DNA from: Hydractinia symbiolongicarpus
Lineage: Eukaryota > Cnidaria > Hydrozoa > Anthoathecata > Hydractiniidae
Direction: 5' to 3'
NCBI RefSeq assembly: GCF_029227915.1
Contig: NC_079877.1
Span: 26,683,851-26,747,850 of the forward strand
DNA length: 64,000 nucleotides
Part shown: piece by piece, positions 1-15,400 of the stretch
How the letters are laid out: every line of letters begins with the position of its first letter
Position numbering within the stretch: the stretch's first letter is position 1
Program-made: the position numbers and the translations under genes
The notes under the pieces: generated by a model
The model's input: only the letters and a program-made list of their open reading frames with translations
Databases searched by the model: none
Told to the model about the DNA's origin: nothing

Positions 1-193
1 GGGAGAGGGGGGGGGGGGCAACACCCAATTTAATTTCACAAAATGTTTATATTTTAATAAAGTCTTCAAGTATACATGTTACACAAGAGATAATTCAACT
101 TTTAACCACTTCAATTTATTAAACTATAGAGAGTGTGTAATATACTTCACAATTAAGGACAAGTATTGACCTATTGTTCATTCATCATCAAAT

Positions 194-720
194 TCATACT
201 CGAGACATGTCAATTTTGAGAAGCTTATTTTTCTTTGGTGCTAATTTTCTTAAAAGAGGTGCCATACTTTTCAAAAACAGCATTTCTGCATCTATATTGT
301 CATCATTATTACTGGTGCGCGTGTCACTTTCTTTGCTTAGAGCATTGATAAGCATGAGGTCTATTTGGTCTTTCCGTTCCATGTTATTTCGTTTTTGTTT
401 TCCTACATAAGGTGTAGAATCAAAAGAAGGTGTTGTCAATGGAGTTGGTTGGTTCGAATAATCAGATGCTGACGTATCTTAAAGCATTGACTCGTCATCA
501 AATGTTTCAGAAGAAACAAAATTACTTCTGGGTACATTTGTTTCTGTCGGGTTAATAATAGCATTGACTCTCAGAAACTGCAACTGTACAAAGCTCGGCA
601 AGTTGGTGTTTTACCTGCAGCTGCGCCACTACGAGACTGTAAATCAATCTTTTTCAAGCACTTATAAAACCCATCACGCAAACGTTTCCATCTTTTTTTT
701 CATTGCTTTTTCCAAGAAAT
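194..720 (-). pseudogene. Broken MADF-BESS (Myb/SANT-like adaptor) gene fragment
   Basis: Read on the minus strand, about 720-600 encodes an MADF-like helix region (RWKRLRDGFYKCLKK, then RSGAAAGKTP). After a frame change the text continues through FLRVNAIINPTETNVP, one in-frame stop near 480, and a 439-194 stretch ending in a BESS-like segment (FLKSMAPLLRKLAPKKNK). MADF-BESS proteins are DNA-binding or adaptor proteins and are also common partners in PIF/Harbinger transposons. The order MADF, linker, BESS is normal for the family. One stop and at least one frameshift make it a pseudogene, although an undetected intron could explain the frame change. No start or promoter was identified; the fragment ends near the MADF core, so the N-terminal part is missing or lies in another exon. 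Confidence 0.6.
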
Positions 721-1583
721 AAAAAATAAAAACTTTCTGAGTCGGAAGTACTTCTGTGTATCTCTTAGTATTTTATCCTATATAACAGTATAACTGTATA
801 TATGAGTTAACACTTACCACTCTTTGAATTCCAACGAAATGATTCTCCATGCTTCATGGAGCAAATATTTTGCAATGCGCATGCTCAAACGCCGGGAGCC
901 GGGAGCTGCAGCTAAAAACGTAGCAATGGAAAGCTGTCTTAAGCGACAAAGCAGAACTTTCGAAAAATATATTAGGAACTATAACGAAAATAAATAAAGG
1001 GCTCTGTAGAACTATAAGAATTAATGCTGGTAACGTTTATTTTCTCTACTTGCAAAACGATTCAGCTGGTGTTTGTAGCTTGTATTGTGTAAATTGTTGC
1101 CATGATATATAATATAGATATTTATAGATATTTCTGTACGTTTCCTCGTAGCACAGCGTCAGTTAAAAGAATGATAAAACTTTTAAAAATATTACCGCCG
1201 GAGGGGTTGATATTGGTATTTCTTTTCTTCAAAATTATTGAATTTCGGTATAGAATCGGTGTTCAGCGACTATTGTTTCTTTTGTAGAACAAAAGAAAAT
1301 GTTAAAATTCACTTATTTTCTGTATATACCACCAGAAGTGTCTAAAAACTGATTTTAAACGATCAATTTACAAAACAAACAAGTTTTCAACGGTAAAAAA
1401 TAATTTATAATTCATGCGGAAATAACAATGAGCAATGGTTATTTTTTAAAATTTACGCGCAAAGTTTCAAAAATTTCGTTTACAAAATTGAACTTGAAAA
1501 CAATGCAGGAACCTGTGGATTGCCAACGGTTTTCAATAGAAAATACTGGGACGTATCTCCTTCTCTCTTTGAACCTCCTTGCA
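721..1583. other. Intergenic sequence, nothing recognised
   Basis: AT-rich DNA with only short random open frames. There are no splice-flanked coding blocks, repeats or RNA genes that I can support. Confidence 0.5.
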
Positions 1584-3204
1584 GCTACGAAGTATTTTCA
1601 AGTTTGATTCAAGATCTTGCACGTTTCAGCCAGAAGTCATAGCTTAACAAGTTGCCAAATGGTTTTACCGGAAAATAAAAACAGTATTTTGCTTTCTATT
1701 AAACTAATAGGGCTGAATATTTGACTAAATGTTCTAAATCAGTGTTGATTCTTTCCTTTTTGTACTTTGTGTTGTGAGTTTGTTTTTAATTAGCTGTTGC
1801 TGCTTACGATTTAAATATTAAGTAGCTGGCCTATACCTACATAAAATCTCGATATAATCTCGTCATTTTTTTAACTATTGCATATATCTGTTATTGTTTC
1901 CCTTGTTGTTGTTGTTATGATGTAATAAAATTAATAAAGCCTATTTACATATATATGCATTTTTGTGGTGTTGCTTTCTGCTTATGTTGGTCTTAATATT
2001 TTTAGCCATTTGATAAAGCCTGTAAATTGATTTGCATAAATTAAATATGTGAAGTGTCTAATACTTACACAGTTTTGTATCACTGAGCAAGACAAATTTG
2101 TACATATTTTACCAAATCCAGTTTCTAAGAATTTTTAGCCTTAGAATTAGCCAAAAATCCTTGGAATATACCTAAATCATTGCTCTAACATATAACTTGC
2201 AAACACGACAAATATACGGAAAAGTTATCAGACCGTACTTATCACCAAGACCACTGACTTTCCTTTTTTAGCATTGCAAAAAATATGCGCATGTTCCGTT
2301 TGCCTCAAAATTCGCCTATGGTGAAAAAGATCCTTTCATTTCAAGCTCTACATAATGCAAATTCATTGACGCAGTCATCAAACTATATATCCGTAGCAGT
2401 TTTAATTCCTGATAAATGGAAGTTTACGGTTAGCACAGTTGATTTGTTAAGGTTTTTGTCTACTACAGCTACTGCTTTGGACGCCAAGCTCGTAATTCAA
2501 AAAAGAGACAAGTAGCAAACACTTTTATGTTTTCTTTTAACTTCTCTTCTCTATTAATCTCTAAAATAAAACCTGGGAAGGATTATTACATAAATGACCG
2601 GTCAAAAAATAAGACTCTTTAGAATCCTTTACAAATCTTTTACGCTCCAACGAAACCTGTCTAAAATTTTGCAAGAAGATCGAAGCAACTCAGTGCTAGA
2701 GAATGGAAAGTTTCTAAACTGTTTGCTTTATTTTTTATCTTTGCGATACTTTTAACCAAAAAAGCAGCTTTTTTCAAAACATTTTGGCCAGTTTTTCTGT
2801 TTGTACACACTTTTGTTTACCTATCTCTTGTAGCTAGCTAAAACTTCATAGTTTTAATTTCTTCATTGTCACGTCTTCACATTTACCATCATGTTTTTTA
2901 GCCACCTACGAACCTTAAAAGCCAATCTTAAGATTTTGGCGAAGAACGTAAATTTTCCAGCATCCTAAAAATCCAGCTAGCTAGCTTTGATATCTGTGTT
3001 ATCCTCAATAATCTAATTTTTTGTCAGCTAAATGTGCCGAGGGTGGGTCCTGTTACCTAGCTAGCTACCTCTAACTAAAAAGTGAAAGTAGCCAAATGCA
3101 GTTATGGCTACAACAGTATTAAATAACAACTTTTTCTTTAAAACATAATAATTGTTTTTGCTATGACAGAATATCAGTTTCTCAACTTTGTTTTCATTTC
3201 ACCT

Positions 3205-3360
3205 TTGCAAAGCGTTGCACCTAGATATGCGGCACAGTTTATGATTTTATTATGCACTCAACGTGGCATCCAACACCGGATCACAGAGTTACTTGTGGCT
3301 TAACCAGACGTTTTGATGCCAGGTTCCCTTCTTTGTTACTAAAACCTGTTACCGTGCACT
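3205..3360. repeat. Dispersed repeat family copy (partial)
   Basis: The stretch with GCGGCACAGTTTATG and the later ACTTGTGGCTTAACCAGAC recurs in altered form near 25970-26060 and 56160-56250. Longer relatives occupy 20955-21300, 25610-25890 and 55385-56280. It has no coding content and lies just downstream of the unit A transporter gene. Confidence 0.5.
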
Positions 3361-3438
3361 AACTGACGGTAAAAGAGGATTCCTAACTTTATATATAATA
3401 TCAATAGCAACAAGAAAGATGATAGTCTTATCAGAAAG

Positions 3439-6400
3439 TCAAATCTTTGTACTGCATTCCTGTTCACCGTTTACTTCAGGAGAAACTTTCTTCTTTTTGT
3501 CCAATCCGGTTGAAATTCTCGAAGCAAAAAAACTATTTAATATAGACATCAACGACAAAACATAAAAAGAAAAATGTTGATCGAACGGAAATCCAATAGG
3601 ATTACTATTAGACGAGACGTCGCGGATGTTTTTAAGTGACCAAGAATACGTGCTGCCGACGATAAGTGGTGCGATCATCCTAAACAAGAAAAAATCACAC
3701 AATAAAATAATAAAACAAGGAAATCAATAAAATAAACAAGAAATCAGAAAGAGAAACAAACACGAACATAAATATAGTATCACACAAGACATAAGCACTT
3801 TTTGTACTGATGTCTTGTGTGGCACAGTAAATAAACACAGCACACAAACAGGCAAGCTAACAGAGTCAAAATAACTTTATCCAATCTTGATCGATGTAAA
3901 GTATTACCTTACATGCTAGCTACTTGGACAGACTCATACAATATAATTATGCAGGAGTTACCTTCCAAGCGAGAAGAAAATCATTGAAAAGCCATTTGCC
4001 GATCCCAAAAGGTCTGGTGTAACTGAATTATTGATCAGAATATTAATTGAAACTAAACCAGCTGACACAGATGTTCTTTGCAGAAATGAAACAACTACCA
4101 CAGCCATCCATGCAGCATTTCTGCAAATATATATTATATTGAGTGAATTCTATGCTTATTAAATTTATATTCATTTTTTTAGTGTTTACAAATTCAAAAA
4201 AATTGGGAGCGCAAAATGTCTTTTTGTAAAAAACAATATTGAATGGCGTTCTCCCAGCCAATTATATCGCAGATTCCTGGCAATAAAACTTACAAAGTAT
4301 ATCTAGCAAATGTGTTTAAATGTGGTAAAATGTCTATTTGTAGTGGTCAATAAGCAAAGGCGTTTAATTATTTTCTCCTTCTTCAACAGGCGAATAAACT
4401 TTTTATTGCTGCCAACACATCTACTAACTGATTGAAATCCAACCATAGTAAGTTATTTTATTTCTGGCATAATTTTTCGTCATACCACATAAATTTAGAA
4501 ATAAAATTTCACTACCAGCTAGCACAACGCAAATAGAAGTGTATTTCTGTCTCTCTTTTCCCTCAAGGGTTTGCCAGGCGAAGAACTATACGCAGCCAAG
4601 GTTAAACTCCAATGAAAAAAAAATTGGAAGAAGCTTGTTACGAATGACATACCTGTTGCAAATAGTATTAACCAAAATGGGTGTCCATGGACATATGAAT
4701 GCGAATAAAAGATTACCTCCAATAAGGATCTTAAACATAATAATAAATAGCTACTTACAATGAGGTTTTTAAATAGAGAAAAGAACAAAAAGTTAACTAA
4801 AGCGAAATCTTAAGCATAACGACAATAAAGAATTGCAGCTAATAAGTGTCTTAAGTATAAATATAACAAATGATAATAAGTAGGGAAGGTTACAAAATGT
4901 CACTTCCATTAAGAGCATTGAAAGGGCTACGAAAAGAGATGTTGATTTTTGACTTTACTGACATAAGTAACTTAGTGAAACGTTTATGAGCAATGCAAAC
5001 TAAAACAATATCATCCTGGATATCTCCTACCCATTTATAACTGAAAAATGAAAAAAAAATAACCAATTATAAAATAAGCACTTTCCTTGTTTTTAACCCT
5101 ATTCAGGGGGGGGGATTCCGCCCCCTGGCGGTTTTTTTTCAAAAATTCCTCATTGCTATATTAAATGGCCATAAAACTTACTGAGTTTCAATTTATATCT
5201 ATTAGACACCTGCATGCAAAATTTTTAGGTCCGATACTTTTCAGAGGCTTCAACATCGGCCAGTACTCGAAACTACCTCTAAACATCTCTATGAAATCTT
5301 TATAATGGGGAAAATTTAATACTCCTGTTTGGGTTATCTTTAGAACTTCAAACTTGCAACACAACTTTGTTTTATTAAGAAAAATTATTTTGCATTATTT
5401 GCCCACGTGATCAATCCGATTTTCACAGATTTTTCCCAAAAATCATAAAAAATGGATTTTCGGGCAATTTTTATGCGATCCACGTAAAAACCAGAAAACG
5501 TGTTAAATAACTTTTATTAAGCTTTCAGAAACTTTAAACAGAATGCAGAAATGCGCTCGGGAACAAAATTAATTGAATTTTAAGCCGATAGTGGCATTTT
5601 TAACAAATTTCAAGCTATTTATTTCTGCCATTTTTTCCTTTATGACCTACTTTAAGTGTGCCAAGTTTGATTCAATTTGAACAACCCTATATTTGCAGAT
5701 TCTATATGCTTGACCTTCTGATTGATCTGGTTATTACACAATGTTTTTCAGAATTGTGAGGAAGAAGTGTAGCACTGATGACGGATATATTTCTTAAGCT
5801 TTTTCGTAGCACATTTAAACACTTTAAACATCAATTCCACCAATGTACTTTGCACACCTACCTTTCTCGATCCGTAACGTCTTAGAACCTAAACATGCAA
5901 ATACAAGAAATTAACAATACATTACATAATAATTTTTATTTAAAATGACTAGTTAAACAACGTTTTTAAAAATTCCGCTGAACTCGGAAACAGCTTTGAG
6001 AATTTATGATTTCTGGTGACTGGTGACGTCAAAAAGTATTCTAACGCTGTCTACTTGTATTGTATCAGTTATAAAAAATCATTTTGTTTAAAGAACCCTT
6101 GTATTCAATATTCTATGAAAACAATTCGAGCAAATCACATCTCGGTTCCATGTAAGGACTGCTTTAGTCAAATGATATTTTAAAAACCCTAACTTACTCT
6201 GGGTACAATTAACAACTGAGGTGGAAGGAAACACACCGACACCATCAGAAGTGTTAGCCCAATTTTTGAGGTAGAGAAGCCCATACCATCTAAAAGTGTA
6301 AGGAACCAAGTTTAAACGAATAAAGTATTAATCTAATTTCTGTTTTTAGGTCGAATTAGATTCAACCTTGGGGAAATATTAAACAATATTTCTGAAAATT

Positions 6401-9400
6401 TAATAAGAATAAAAAGGCAATTTATTCAAATGTTACTTACGATACTCAGCAGAACTAGCCAAAAACAGTGGAAGTAATTCATGATTTCCAAGTGCGATGA
6501 CTCCACTAACAAAATATACTAAATTGACCTGTGCGTAATCTTTTAAGCTAAAAAACAAGACGAAATGAAGTTGTAAACAAAAGGCCCGGAAGACATAACA
6601 ATTTCGCAATAAAGGAAATATATTATAACTCAAGTAAAGAAAGTTCAAGAGACGGTTGTTTATCAGACAATTTGATCAAGACGTTTTGGACAAAATTTGT
6701 AAAGCTTTACAACTTAAAAGAAAAAAAAAAAAGGGACGCCACAAGAATCTATATTGCTATCCTACGCTGACATAAACATTAAAAAAGTGCGGACAAGCTG
6801 AGAATAAAATTCAATGTTGCCACATGATCTTGATATTTTAGTATACTATACACTCCCACAAGGTCCTTTTTAAAACTGGCAATATATTTTATAGTAATGC
6901 TGATTCCATCTGCGTTTGAGAGCACATTCATAACATTAAAAGTGAATCAAACTTTTTTTATATAAAGGATAAAGATTCTCAGGACCAAGTGTAAAATCCA
7001 AACTGAGTTATATCGATACCTAAATTCTTTTGAAATTCTTTTTAAAATTTGAAAATATCTTTGTTGACAATGAAGCCACCGCAATAATAAACTCAATCTC
7101 TTTTAAAAAACAAATTTAATTGTTCAAAAATAAAAGATAGTAAATTAAGATGATAAGTCCATCATTTATCGAGAGTTGCAAACAGTGCTGATGAATAGGG
7201 TTTACAAGTCAAACAATTTCCCCTCTCAGAGCACGCGGACATTGAATAAAGACAAGAAACGATAAAATCACCCCACCAATGTTTTTCCAAGCCTTTTCCC
7301 ATAATTCACATTCTTTTCTTTGTTTTTATTGCAACAGTGCATATGAAGAGGTCAAACATTTTGTAAATGTAAATAAATACAATACAATATTAGGTCAGTT
7401 CCTAACAGTTGCAAACTTAACAAAACTTCCGTTAATTGAGAATGGTTATTAATTAAGCTCCTTTTCAGAGAGAAAACGTTCTGCTTCTCCCAAGTTGTCT
7501 TGATAAGAAGAATGATAGAAAACCTTTAAGTATAAATAATGATACTCTTACCGAAGTAATTTTATTAGCTTATATGTTTTTATTTTAGCTAACCATGCCT
7601 TCCAACCACGTTGTTGAACTTTACCTTTCTCTTGTAATTTAAGCGTCATAAGTGAGCTTTGCGTTTTTGTTACTTTATTTTCAGTTGCACGAGCAGTTGA
7701 ATTCCTTTGGCTGTGAGTTAACGATTCGAATAATGGTGTTCTTTCATTTTTATTCCTAGATGATAAATTATAGACGTATGGGTAAGATACGCGTCTTCCG
7801 AAATCTTATTATCACCTAAGAAACGCATGTCTCTTCACAAAACCTATAAATAATGTGCAGATATTGTGCAGATAATGAGCATCAATTTTGAAATGGTTCT
7901 GTTTAAACATGCATTTTAATGTTTTGGTTCTGTTAATTGGTAACTTAACCCTATCTAGGTTGTGGGGATTGCCATTCCCAGGGTTTTTGATAGGTAACAT
8001 ATGATCGCCTTAATTTATGGCGCTGACTAATTGAAAAAGAATAAAATTGCACCACAAAGACAGCAAAGTAAAGAACCCATATTTTCCATTTTAATTATTT
8101 TACCACTAAAAATTCTTTTTGCGTTATTCCTTTCAATTCAAGCTTTTCTGACGCCCTTTTTATGTTTAAGCACACAATATGCCAAGAGGGCGATAAATTG
8201 GCCCACTCCATTAAATTCAACTTGTTTTTTGCAATGAGTTTTTCAATGTTGTTACTGCTCCAAGGTGTATATTTCGTTGCTTAAGTTTGGTTGGGCATAC
8301 ACATTATGAAAGATATTGCTCATTTAGATAGAAAATAACTGTTAAAAACTTAAATCGTTATATGTTCATATTGGTGCCTTGTTATAGCTACAAAAATCTT
8401 TAAGAAGTTTTTTATAGTGTATGGAAGTAATTTGACACAATTTGACCATGACACGCTTTAATAGATCTCTACTAGAAAATATTTAACTAACTTTAATTTC
8501 TTTGCTTAAAAATCTAAAAAGAATAAAGCCACCAAAATGTCACCTAAGGCTAATTATTAATGCACCTTTCCAATTAACTTTATATTTAACAAATGAGGTA
8601 GTTGCACAAGCATCATTAAATGTATATGTACTTTTCTTTGGAAGAAATACTTTTTCACTGTGTTATTATTTTTGCTCTATTTCAAAGGAGAACTAACGTT
8701 TGGTTTGGTTGGTTATGATAAATGTTTTTCATGTTTATCACCCACCAAACCAATGATACTTTCTTATTTTTAGGACTAAACATCAAATCATTCACTGGGG
8801 TATTGTACAATCCTTGTATTCTTTTTCAAGCGATTGTCTAATAACTGTTTAATAATATCTAGCTGACCATGCAATTTATTTTGCTACGTTGCGGCTTGTG
8901 AAAGCCGTTTAATTTATCTTACTTTCGAAAATAATTCCCTTAACACGTACTTGAAGAGTAAACAATGCACAAAACCAAATAACTTCAACATTAAAAAAAT
9001 TAGAATCACTGGTTTATAAGCAAAAGGATGAGGGATGTCATTTGAAACACATTGAAGAAAACTTTTTACGTGTTAAATATATTAAAGGTCCATCTTTGCT
9101 CTGATTTAGAATTATCATTGTCTTGTTTTACAACTCATTACATTTACACAAAAAATCCTCTTGGATGAGAAGATTCTACACTAAAATACATTTCGATTAA
9201 TTTACCTAGTCATTTCTCACTCGTGTTAAGGTAGTTAAGAAACGTGGATTGATATATGGATGTACCTAAACTTTCCTAATTTCTTTAATTTAGATAAAAA
9301 AAAACAAGTAATAATCGTAATAATCCATATCTTAACTGCTAAGTTTGTCATTATAAGAGAACATTGGCATCTGTCTACGTTTTCCATAAAATCGGTCAAT

Positions 9401-12400
9401 ATTCTCTGGTTATGTCCTCATAAACCGTTAATACAGGCTTAGTTATTGCATATTGACGTAAATGTCATTTCATAAGACTAAAAGTGTTAAGGCCTAACTG
9501 ACGTCTCGTCCCACAAAGTTAACTACAATGACTATTTAGACTAACCCCTAAATAACACCTAGAATATCAGAACAAACGAAAACAATAATATAAGCAACAC
9601 ACATACACACACACAACAGACACAATCGAATACATTAAGCAAACTTATCATAAAGAGAATATCCTTAAATAAATAATTTTTAAGGAATGTAATAGGTGAA
9701 CTGTTCCAGGCAACAATCCGTGCCCTAGAACTTGTAGTGTTCTGGTAGTAGCTTTTCGCGTGGTAATGGGCCTAACAAATTTAGCAGCTGCCATAGACCA
9801 GTCCAAAGACAACACCAGCCTATTGCCAGGATCTTATGAGTCAAAAGTCGATGAATTTTGGAGACAAGAAAAAATGGAAAACGCCCGTTCGTGACTCCTT
9901 TTGACTAATGGCAGCAGAATCGCCAATCCTAAAGCCAAAAAAGCAAGCTTCGCATCCCCACTGGACTGGGGTAAGAAGTGGGATAGTCAACCCTAAAAAA
10001 CAAGTCGCAATGTCAATCCCTCTTGCTATTTCTCCTGCATGTTCTCAAGAAAAAAAGGGAATTAGCAAACTCAATTGACTAGAATAAATAACATGATGCA
10101 ATGATTTCAAGGTTAACTAGGCATTTTATGTGATATCCCTTTTTTTCTTGATATCCCTTTTGCTATACAATAATTTTTATTCTGTCGTTTGTATTTTTTT
10201 GCAAAACGTCACGTGTTTCTCCTTTTTATTGTCCCCTTAAGTACAAGTATATTCTCTACTAGTGGATATTATTTCATTACCGCTGTTTAATTGAAAGCAG
10301 TAAATGAGAATCTAAGAACAAACGTGACATAAAAACAATAAATTTGAAGGCTCATTTTGTTTTGTTTTGTTTTGTTTTATTTTCCAGTGTCATTCGGCGA
10401 AGAACTATAAACAAGCAATACTATATTAAACAAATGTGATGTTCCAGTTATACCTGAATTCATTTGGAATAAATAACACAAGAAGAATGATGCCAATTGA
10501 AAAACCGATAGCAAGAAGTAAATTTGGGAGAAGAATACCAAATCTTCCAAAAACAGAATCTAAAAAAATAAATAAAACATCAACTATTTTCTTTCGTGTT
10601 GCAGCGCAAATATTCTGAACAAATGAATTGTTGCAGAAGTTGGAAGCTATACAATTGCTAACCTTCAGGAAACGTATCTGGATATTTTTCAGACGGGAAT
10701 GCCAAAAAACCTATAAAGAAGTAAATATTTACTGTAAAAACATACTATATAAATCCATGCTACCACTGAAACATTGACAGATCCAAATAGACTTTATTAA
10801 AATTTATAAGAAAGAAAATAGTCTGCATTCTCGTACCATAGCACTTCGCTCCCGGAAATAACTCGGTTCCTAGATTTTTTAGGACCCAGATTACTTTTAA
10901 GGGCACCAAATAAAAACGGAGAGACACTTTACTGCAGGAAATCCAAAGCGCTTTTTGTGAATTTAACATTTTAACATTAACAACCGTATCATTTTTTTCC
11001 TAACCATATATATTATTATTACTGTTACATAGGAGAACAGAGTATTATTTAACTTTCTGCTCTAACAAAAAGCCTTTGTTTTAATTAAATTGAGGAAATA
11101 AACGTTTTTGGAGATAACTTTTTGGACATTTTCTGATATCTTAAGTCGTGAATATGACAACAAGCGATAGTTTAAGGTGTATATATATATGCAAAATGGT
11201 AAATCATACCACACAACCCTATATGCCTTGGAAAAACTGTTTTTAGAATTAATTATGGTATTTTTAAAATAAACAAATTCTACATTTTCAGGCTCTTTTT
11301 ATAAAATTCAGTTAGTGTTACAGGATATTGATTGACTTTTATTAATCATCCAACAACGTTAGTACCTGCAAAATTTACTGCTCTTCGTCAGCACTATATA
11401 CATATCGTGCACAATATATTTTGGATAGTTCAATATGACTATTGACTACCTATGAAATTGGGAGAAGTTTTTTATCAGAAAAGCCATAATAATGTTTTTT
11501 ATAATTTTGTAGCTGTTAATTTATAGCTGTTTTAATGACATTGTTTTTTAACATTGAAAAAACATGTTTTTTTGACTTAACCAAATTTTTTTTAATAAGG
11601 AAAATATTGACTTTCCTGCAACATTTTTAGAATTACCTATGGAAATGTTATTTGCACCCTCAGCTGCAAAGATATAGATAAAGGAGTGGATTAAAGCTAG
11701 CTATACTGTTAACAACATGTTTGAAAACTTGATGCTAATCAAACAAAGATTAAACATTTTGCTATATAATATCAGCTATATCCCTTAAGCAGATATAAAA
11801 ACGATAACTAGTTTTAACAGCTGGGGAACCACAAAAACAATATATTAATTATCTATGTATAGCTAACTAAATACCAGGTTATTAAACAATCTAGTTTATA
11901 TTTTCCTGAAAAAAATTGGTGAAACAATTCATCACAGTTTTAGTCAGAAACTAATCCTGCAATTCTCCAGCTATAGCTAGCTTCTAACTAATAAGTAAAA
12001 ATTATTTAGCTAGCTAGCTAACAAGTGTCAAATTCTCCCTTTCACAGCCTTTTTTACAAAATTGGTGCCTTATATTCCGGCCACCCCATATTCTTGAACT
12101 ACCTATTCATTGTGGCATGGAATGGCCGAGTACCCAGACTACTCTTTTTCTTGTGACTATGTTTTATCGAAAGACATAGAGAGCATGCTATAATTATGCA
12201 AAAAAAAGATTGAAAGAAAACTTCATTCGCTAATTCATTTCTATTCACTGTAATTAATTAATTCAATCAATTTTAATAAGAACACACCTGCTACGCTTGG
12301 TCCAATAATAAAACCAACCGAAACTGTCGAAAATAAGATTGACATGGCAAACGCCATATTTGTATCATCACAAGCATTTGCAATTATTGATTTGGAGATT

Positions 12401-15400
12401 AGAGAAATACCTAAAGAAATAAAACATTATTATTTGAAATGAAATTATAAAAATTTTAAAATGTAAACAACATTGTGATATTACTTTTTTTAAGAACACT
12501 TAAACTGTGTTTCATTTTTCAGAAAAATCCCAACAACAGTAATTTTAGAAAGAAAATTGAGATATTATCCAATATTTCTCTTATAATATATAAAGACTTG
12601 GACATGAGAAAAATTACTTTGAAGGGAAAAACTTTATTCGAGGCTGAATGAATTGAATAATTTGCTAGGTTAAAAACAGTTACAAATTTCTTTTGTATCC
12701 AACTTCCTGAACTTTTTATGCATCTAACTTTTTAAATTCTGTATTATTGTCTTCGCCTTATTCACAATCGCCACACCAAGAAAAACATTTTTTCAACACA
12801 ATAATAACGAAAGTAATGATAAAAAAAATATAAGCTAATCTTTTGTCTTTAAAGCAGAAATGAACGTTTTAGACTTCTTCTTTACGGAAAACATTTTTGT
12901 TGCTCTAATGCTTTACATTTTGGCGAGGAAAGTAAGACCTTGCGAGACCAAAATGCTAATTTTATACTTCTTAGAAGGTCACTGTGGGGCTGAGAACAGT
13001 ATCCCGGTTATGAAAAAAAGAACAGTTTGGTTAGTTAAAACATATCCTAACCTAACGATGATCCTTGCATAAATCGCGTAGTAACAGCCCAATCAAAGTT
13101 ACTAGTGAATCCAAATGCTAAAGTGGTAAACATGAGTAAAGATGCTGAAGCGATGAGGGTTGGTTTCTTTCCTTTAACATCTGCAATGTACCCCCACATC
13201 AAACTGTAAGGTTAAAGGACTAACATTAATGCTGTTAAAAAGGCTTTAATACTAAGCGCGAAATTTTTTACATTAGGGTAGGGAAATATACAAGCAAATG
13301 CAAACCAATAAAAGCAATAGAAAATAACCGCAATTAAAACAATGAATCTGACTAAAGTCAAGAAAAAAAACTAAGGACATTTTAAGTATAAACTAGGAGA
13401 TAGCAGTGGAACTATGTCATCGAATCTTTGCCGGTCAAATGACGTCAAACACTCAGAATAAAACATCATGTAGTTGACACCTCTCAACACCTTATTATAG
13501 AAGTCCTAATTTACGGTTATCTCAATCGGCTTACAAATTATTTATTTTAGTTATTATTGGCTAGGCACCACCGTTGAAACGCAGCAATAAAAATAACTAT
13601 TCTTTAAAAAAAAATTATTTTAGCGATTGTTGATCTAAAGCAATGACGCAGATAAAAGTACCCTAAGGTTCATCGAGTAATTAAATAAACTGAACAGATA
13701 CGGTAATGAATTTTGATCACGTCACTTACAATCCATTCATTTGAAGATATTTTTAGAAATTATAAAATATATGTAATAAAGTATTGATAAAATTACTAAA
13801 AAAACATGCAATCATTTGCTGCTGAAAAATGGGTGAGATTTCTTCTACGTTTATTTTTAAGTTCACACACGTACTTTATATTCAATGAGAAGTACCTGAA
13901 GATTGTTTGTCCAAAACCCATAGAAGATGCAATGATACCAGCATAATAGCCTAATAAAAAATATTTAAAGAAGATTATGCGTACAATATATTTATAATTA
14001 TCGAATATAAATATTGGAATGTTCTTTAATTAAAAAAAGATCGACTAATAAAATTCAGGTGATAGATATCCCATCTTCCCATGATGACCAAAAATTAGAC
14101 TATTTAAAGCTAGTTGTATTATGTTTTCTTTAACTTTTTTTAAGAAATGATTCAGATTGGAAAAAAAATTTAGCAACGCTTTGGGCATTTCTTTATTTAC
14201 ACAATAAAAAGTTATGTAACCTTTAGATATAACACAAGAATTGCCTAGAAATAGCAAGCTTCTATAAAAATAGTTTGATTAACAAAGTAATTTCCAACCA
14301 CTATTAAAATGGAAGCCTAAACAACAATACTTAAGCAGCATTATTGAATTTTAGAAATATGGGAAACTTAGTAAGTTTGACAAACATAGGAAACTGAAAA
14401 ACTAGTTAAAGCAGAGCAATGAAAGCATTTTTTTGAAACTAATTTTTGAAATTGCGACTAAGATTCAGAATTTCTTAACTTTAATGCCTTAAACATTACA
14501 GGAATGTATAGAAACCCATTTTATTTGTATTATCGAAAGTAATTGTTTTTTGTAACACTGTCTTTTCTTTAACCTGTGTAGAATTGTTTGCATTTCTAAG
14601 ATAATTACACTCACCTGTATCAGCTTCTGATGTTCCAAAAGACTAAATAAATTATAAAAACTGGTCATACAAATTCGCAGCATTTTAAAAAAAATATTAT
14701 TTCATTATGATTTTCAGGAGCCCTTATTTAGACCAGATGTAAGAAAATGTTATTTTCACATATTCCGTAGATATTTCCTTATACTGCATTACGACATAAA
14801 TACACTAAATCAGGCAAATTAATCTCCCTTGATTTCCACCTCTATTTAAACTTTAACAAACTCCAACATCTGATTCAAAATTCAACACCTCATGTCATTC
14901 CTCTGTTCTACCCTTCTCCCACCATCCCAACGAGTGACATACCAAAATAAGCATTGCACATGACTTTTCAGCTATTTGTTACTTCCTGTTGCGTTAAATC
15001 TGAAATAATTATAAGGTATTCCTTCTTTTCTTATCTAAATGTCTGGATATATACAAACATAGGCTTAGTACTTGTAATCTCAAATTCTGTTCACCAACGA
15101 CTCGTTTACACAAGGTCCCGACTAAGTAGAACACACTTTTAATTTAGTGACCACTATCAACTATTCCGGCACCTATTGTCCTTTCGATGTTTTTTTCTTA
15201 TCCTGTGTTCTTTTGCACCTTATAGTTATCTAAAAGGTCAATGTATATTTTGTCTATTACTTGTAACAATGTCTCACTGCGGAGTTTTTAGAGAGTCAAA
15301 TCTCTACGTTGCCATGATCACCGTTTTAAGACAATATTTATCATTGCAGCTTGCTGTTTGTCATTTGAATATCATTGCTGTTTTCCACACAACTTTCTAA

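Noticed and set aside
4519-4788. 89-aa minus-strand and 74-aa plus-strand frames
   Set aside because: The true signal here is transporter exon 13 (4729-4653) in another frame; these are shadows.
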